Below are positions 25,856 through 27,635 of a stretch of DNA of 27,635 bases, piece after piece. The notes below the pieces were generated by a model. The model worked only from the letters and a program-made list of their open reading frames with translations, had not been told where the DNA came from and made no database searches. The position numbers and the translations under genes are program-made. Source of the stretch: a virus; IMG/VR virus record IMGVR_UViG_3300037485_000747, positions 1-27,635 of that record; one strand, written 5' to 3'. Position 1 is the first letter of the stretch. Every line of letters starts with the position of its first letter.

Positions 25856-25870
25856 CACATTAAATGTGTT
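25854..25870. terminator. Hairpin between convergent genes, weak bidirectional terminator candidate
   Basis: AACACAT (25854-25860), loop TAA, ATGTGTT (25864-25870) makes a 7-bp perfect stem covering both the stop codon of the small gene (25853-25855) and the polymerase stop (25860-25862). There is no proper T tract on either side, so termination is uncertain. The genes are separated by only 4 nt. Confidence 0.35.
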
Positions 25871-27635
25871 GCTCCCACCCTTCTTCAGCCAATTCGTACA
25901 TATAGTTAGGGTCAATACCAACCGACTCCCAAAATTCCACTTCACCTTGTTCCATCTTGATTAGGTTTTCGTAAACGTCATCTTGGTCTTCAGGGCTGAA
26001 TGGTTTACCGTTAATCAATTTACATTGATCTGTCGTATAGAAACTTCTATCTTCAGGATTCTTAATCAATAAAGTATCTCTAACCTCATCATCAAACACA
26101 ATCAATAAAGGTTCTACTCGTTTGTTAAACGTTGCGATTGCTCTCTGAATATTGTATTCACCCAACATCTCAGGATTATTCTCTAAGTCTGAAGGTTCAA
26201 TACGATAACAATTTAATTCTACGTGTGAACCAAGTATTGGCATCTTACCGTGAGTTGCAAAGTATGCGTCCTTATCTTTCTTAGACATTTTCTCATTAAC
26301 CTTTTGAACGTCTCCGTGTGTTGCCTTTGTTCCGTTATTCACATATAGAATCATATCACCAAGATTAACCTGTATCTTATCTCTGATTGCAAGTTCCATA
26401 TGAGCCATTCGTGAGTTAAGATTACCTGCCTTAGTTGTTAGTTTACTACGTTTAATGTAATCCTCAATACTTAATTTAACTTTAGATTTAGATGCAATCT
26501 CAGCTAATGGCACTCTTTGGTCAAATATCTTTTGGATGTATTCGTAGTACCACTCAATGAATTCTTTACCCTCACCTTTAAGTAGTTGTTTTACTCCCTT
26601 ATCCAAGAACTTCTCAATATACTTTGGCATCTTTTTAGATTTGATACTATTACCGGTCAATTTGATTTTACCATTTTGTTCCATAGTTGCGTAGTTCTTA
26701 CGAGCCAAGTTAATACATGAATCCCAAGTACCATCACAATCAAGTCCCATCTCACCTTTCATAAAGATGTCGTTAAACTCTGCAACATCCGCATCATATC
26801 CACGATACTCTTTACCTTCTTTAACCAACCAATTTTTTCCTTTACCAATATAAACTCTATCATCAACACCACCCTCAGGTAAAGAGAAGTTCATACCGTC
26901 GGTATCGCACACTAAAGGACTGTATCCTCTCTTCTCAAAGAACTTTAACATCTGTCGGAGGTATTGTCTACCAGTACAGGTAATCTGTTCACCCATGTCA
27001 ATATCACCCCACGGAAATACATGTGGTGCGGACAATGAACCAAAGAATGCGTTGATAAAGATTTTGATCGGTAATTGTTTACGGTCAAAAGATGTTGATT
27101 TCTTTTTATCAATCGTCTTATATTCTGCGGCCAAGTTCTTATACATGATACGAGAATTACGGAAGTAAGTTAATAAACCTTTCATTGCTCCCGTAATATC
27201 ACACTCAGGGAATACATCGTGAACCAACTGAATAGATGGGTATAGTGAAGAGTAGTCAAGTTTAAGTACGTCCTTAGAATAACCCACCTTTAATAATCGT
27301 GATAGACCACCTACGAAGTTTCTTTTCTCTTCTTTCTTTGGAACCGCTAACCCATTCTTATATGACCAAGCCAACATTACCATTTTCCATAATGTTGCGG
27401 TACCCATTGTTGATGCTCTCTCATAAGTTGTTGGAACCAAAGATGCTAATAGAAACGTTGCTTGGTTGAACTCGTCATCCACAATCAACGTTTCGTCAAG
27501 GTCATCGTCAAGATAACGCTCAACTATGTCGTCCCCATTTGTTTTTATGTATACACTTGGGTGTCTTTCACATACCTCATCAATTTTTGGGTCAATACCA
27601 ACTTTCTTGTACTTACCATTTTCTATTTTTAACCA
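25860..27635 (-). CDS. Family B DNA polymerase (partial, 5' end outside window)
   Basis: The frame is open to the right edge, so the start lies beyond 27635; 591 residues are visible. Polymerase motif A is DYSSLYPSI (27231-27257), motif B is the KxxxNAFFGSL helix (about 27036-27070, IKIFINAFFGSL) and motif C is VCDTDGMNF (about 26886-26912), where YxDTD-type aspartates bind catalytic Mg. These identify family B, as in T4 gp43. The exonuclease domain must be encoded outside the window. The TTG at 27486-27488 is not a convincing start, because the frame continues with polymerase-like sequence upstream. It is the phage's replicative polymerase, convergent with the neck genes. The stop codon is within a small hairpin. 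Confidence 0.93.
   Translation of the reverse strand, partial: WLKIENGKYKKVGIDPKIDEVCERHPSVYIKTNGDDIVERYLDDDLDETLIVDDEFNQATFLLASLVPTTYERASTMGTATLWKMVMLAWSYKNGLAVPKKEEKRNFVGGLSRLLKVGYSKDVLKLDYSSLYPSIQLVHDVFPECDITGAMKGLLTYFRNSRIMYKNLAAEYKTIDKKKSTSFDRKQLPIKIFINAFFGSLSAPHVFPWGDIDMGEQITCTGRQYLRQMLKFFEKRGYSPLVCDTDGMNFSLPEGGVDDRVYIGKGKNWLVKEGKEYRGYDADVAEFNDIFMKGEMGLDCDGTWDSCINLARKNYATMEQNGKIKLTGNSIKSKKMPKYIEKFLDKGVKQLLKGEGKEFIEWYYEYIQKIFDQRVPLAEIASKSKVKLSIEDYIKRSKLTTKAGNLNSRMAHMELAIRDKIQVNLGDMILYVNNGTKATHGDVQKVNEKMSKKDKDAYFATHGKMPILGSHVELNCYRIEPSDLENNPEMLGEYNIQRAIATFNKRVEPLLIVFDDEVRDTLLIKNPEDRSFYTTDQCKLINGKPFSPEDQDDVYENLIKMEQGEVEFWESVGIDPNYMYELAEEGWEQHI

Noticed and set aside
27486-27488. TTG as the start of the DNA polymerase gene
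   Set aside because: The frame stays open to the window edge and the exonuclease domain would be missing, so the true start is outside.
1-27635. Alternative genetic code, given that only TAA stops are used
   Set aside because: Long genes contain no in-frame TAG or TGA, so the standard bacterial code explains every ORF.

Overview
The window is a late-gene (virion assembly) region of a large T4-like contractile-tailed phage with low G+C (about one third by eye), plus parts of its replication toolkit. The phage assignment rests on a sheath, a gp19-type tail tube, a tape measure, gp53-like and other baseplate proteins, neck proteins, a family B DNA polymerase and an SNF2-type helicase. I see no host genes, tRNAs, integrase, CRISPR array or insertion sequence. 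The lack of clear Shine-Dalgarno sequences, A-rich leaders and Pro/Thr-rich linkers fit a phage of a Bacteroidetes-like host, but that is inference.

Minus strand, 1-20357, read right to left: a gp14-like neck protein and a gp15-like sheath stabiliser coupled by TAATG; then, past a small plus-strand gene, an oversized tail sheath (1119 aa), a HAD-fold phosphatase, the tail tube, a gp26-like tail assembly protein whose C-terminus probably extends by a +1 ribosomal frameshift into a 51-residue tail, the tape measure, a 1693-aa baseplate protein with an OmpA-like domain, a gp53-like wedge protein, and a giant baseplate or fibre protein (at least 1787 aa) that runs off the left edge. The order sheath, tube, frameshifting chaperone, tape measure, baseplate is the classic tailed-phage order.

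Plus strand: a 54-aa ribbon-helix-helix-like protein in the divergent region (18641-18805), an SNF2-type helicase (20414-22177), a 711-aa multidomain protein, a gp13-like neck protein and a small unknown protein. The 711-aa protein joins a zincin-like metallopeptidase domain, a complete Fe/Mn superoxide dismutase domain with all four metal ligands, and a C-terminal PD-(D/E)XK-like domain. The right end (25860-27635, minus) holds the polymerase domain of a family B DNA polymerase, cut by the window edge.

Regulation: an invariant TATTTAT heptamer lies on the coding strand upstream of ten genes or operons (4-60 nt from the start codon) on both strands. It precedes the structural genes, the HAD gene, the superoxide dismutase fusion and the small RHH-like gene, but not the helicase. 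It is a good candidate for this phage's late promoter element. Strong hairpin-plus-T-tract terminators follow the sheath and the tube genes. All 16 stop codons in the window are TAA.

The most unusual items are the peptidase-SOD-nuclease-like fusion within the late regulon, the likely +1 frameshift at TTTTTTC, and the shared TATTTAT element.
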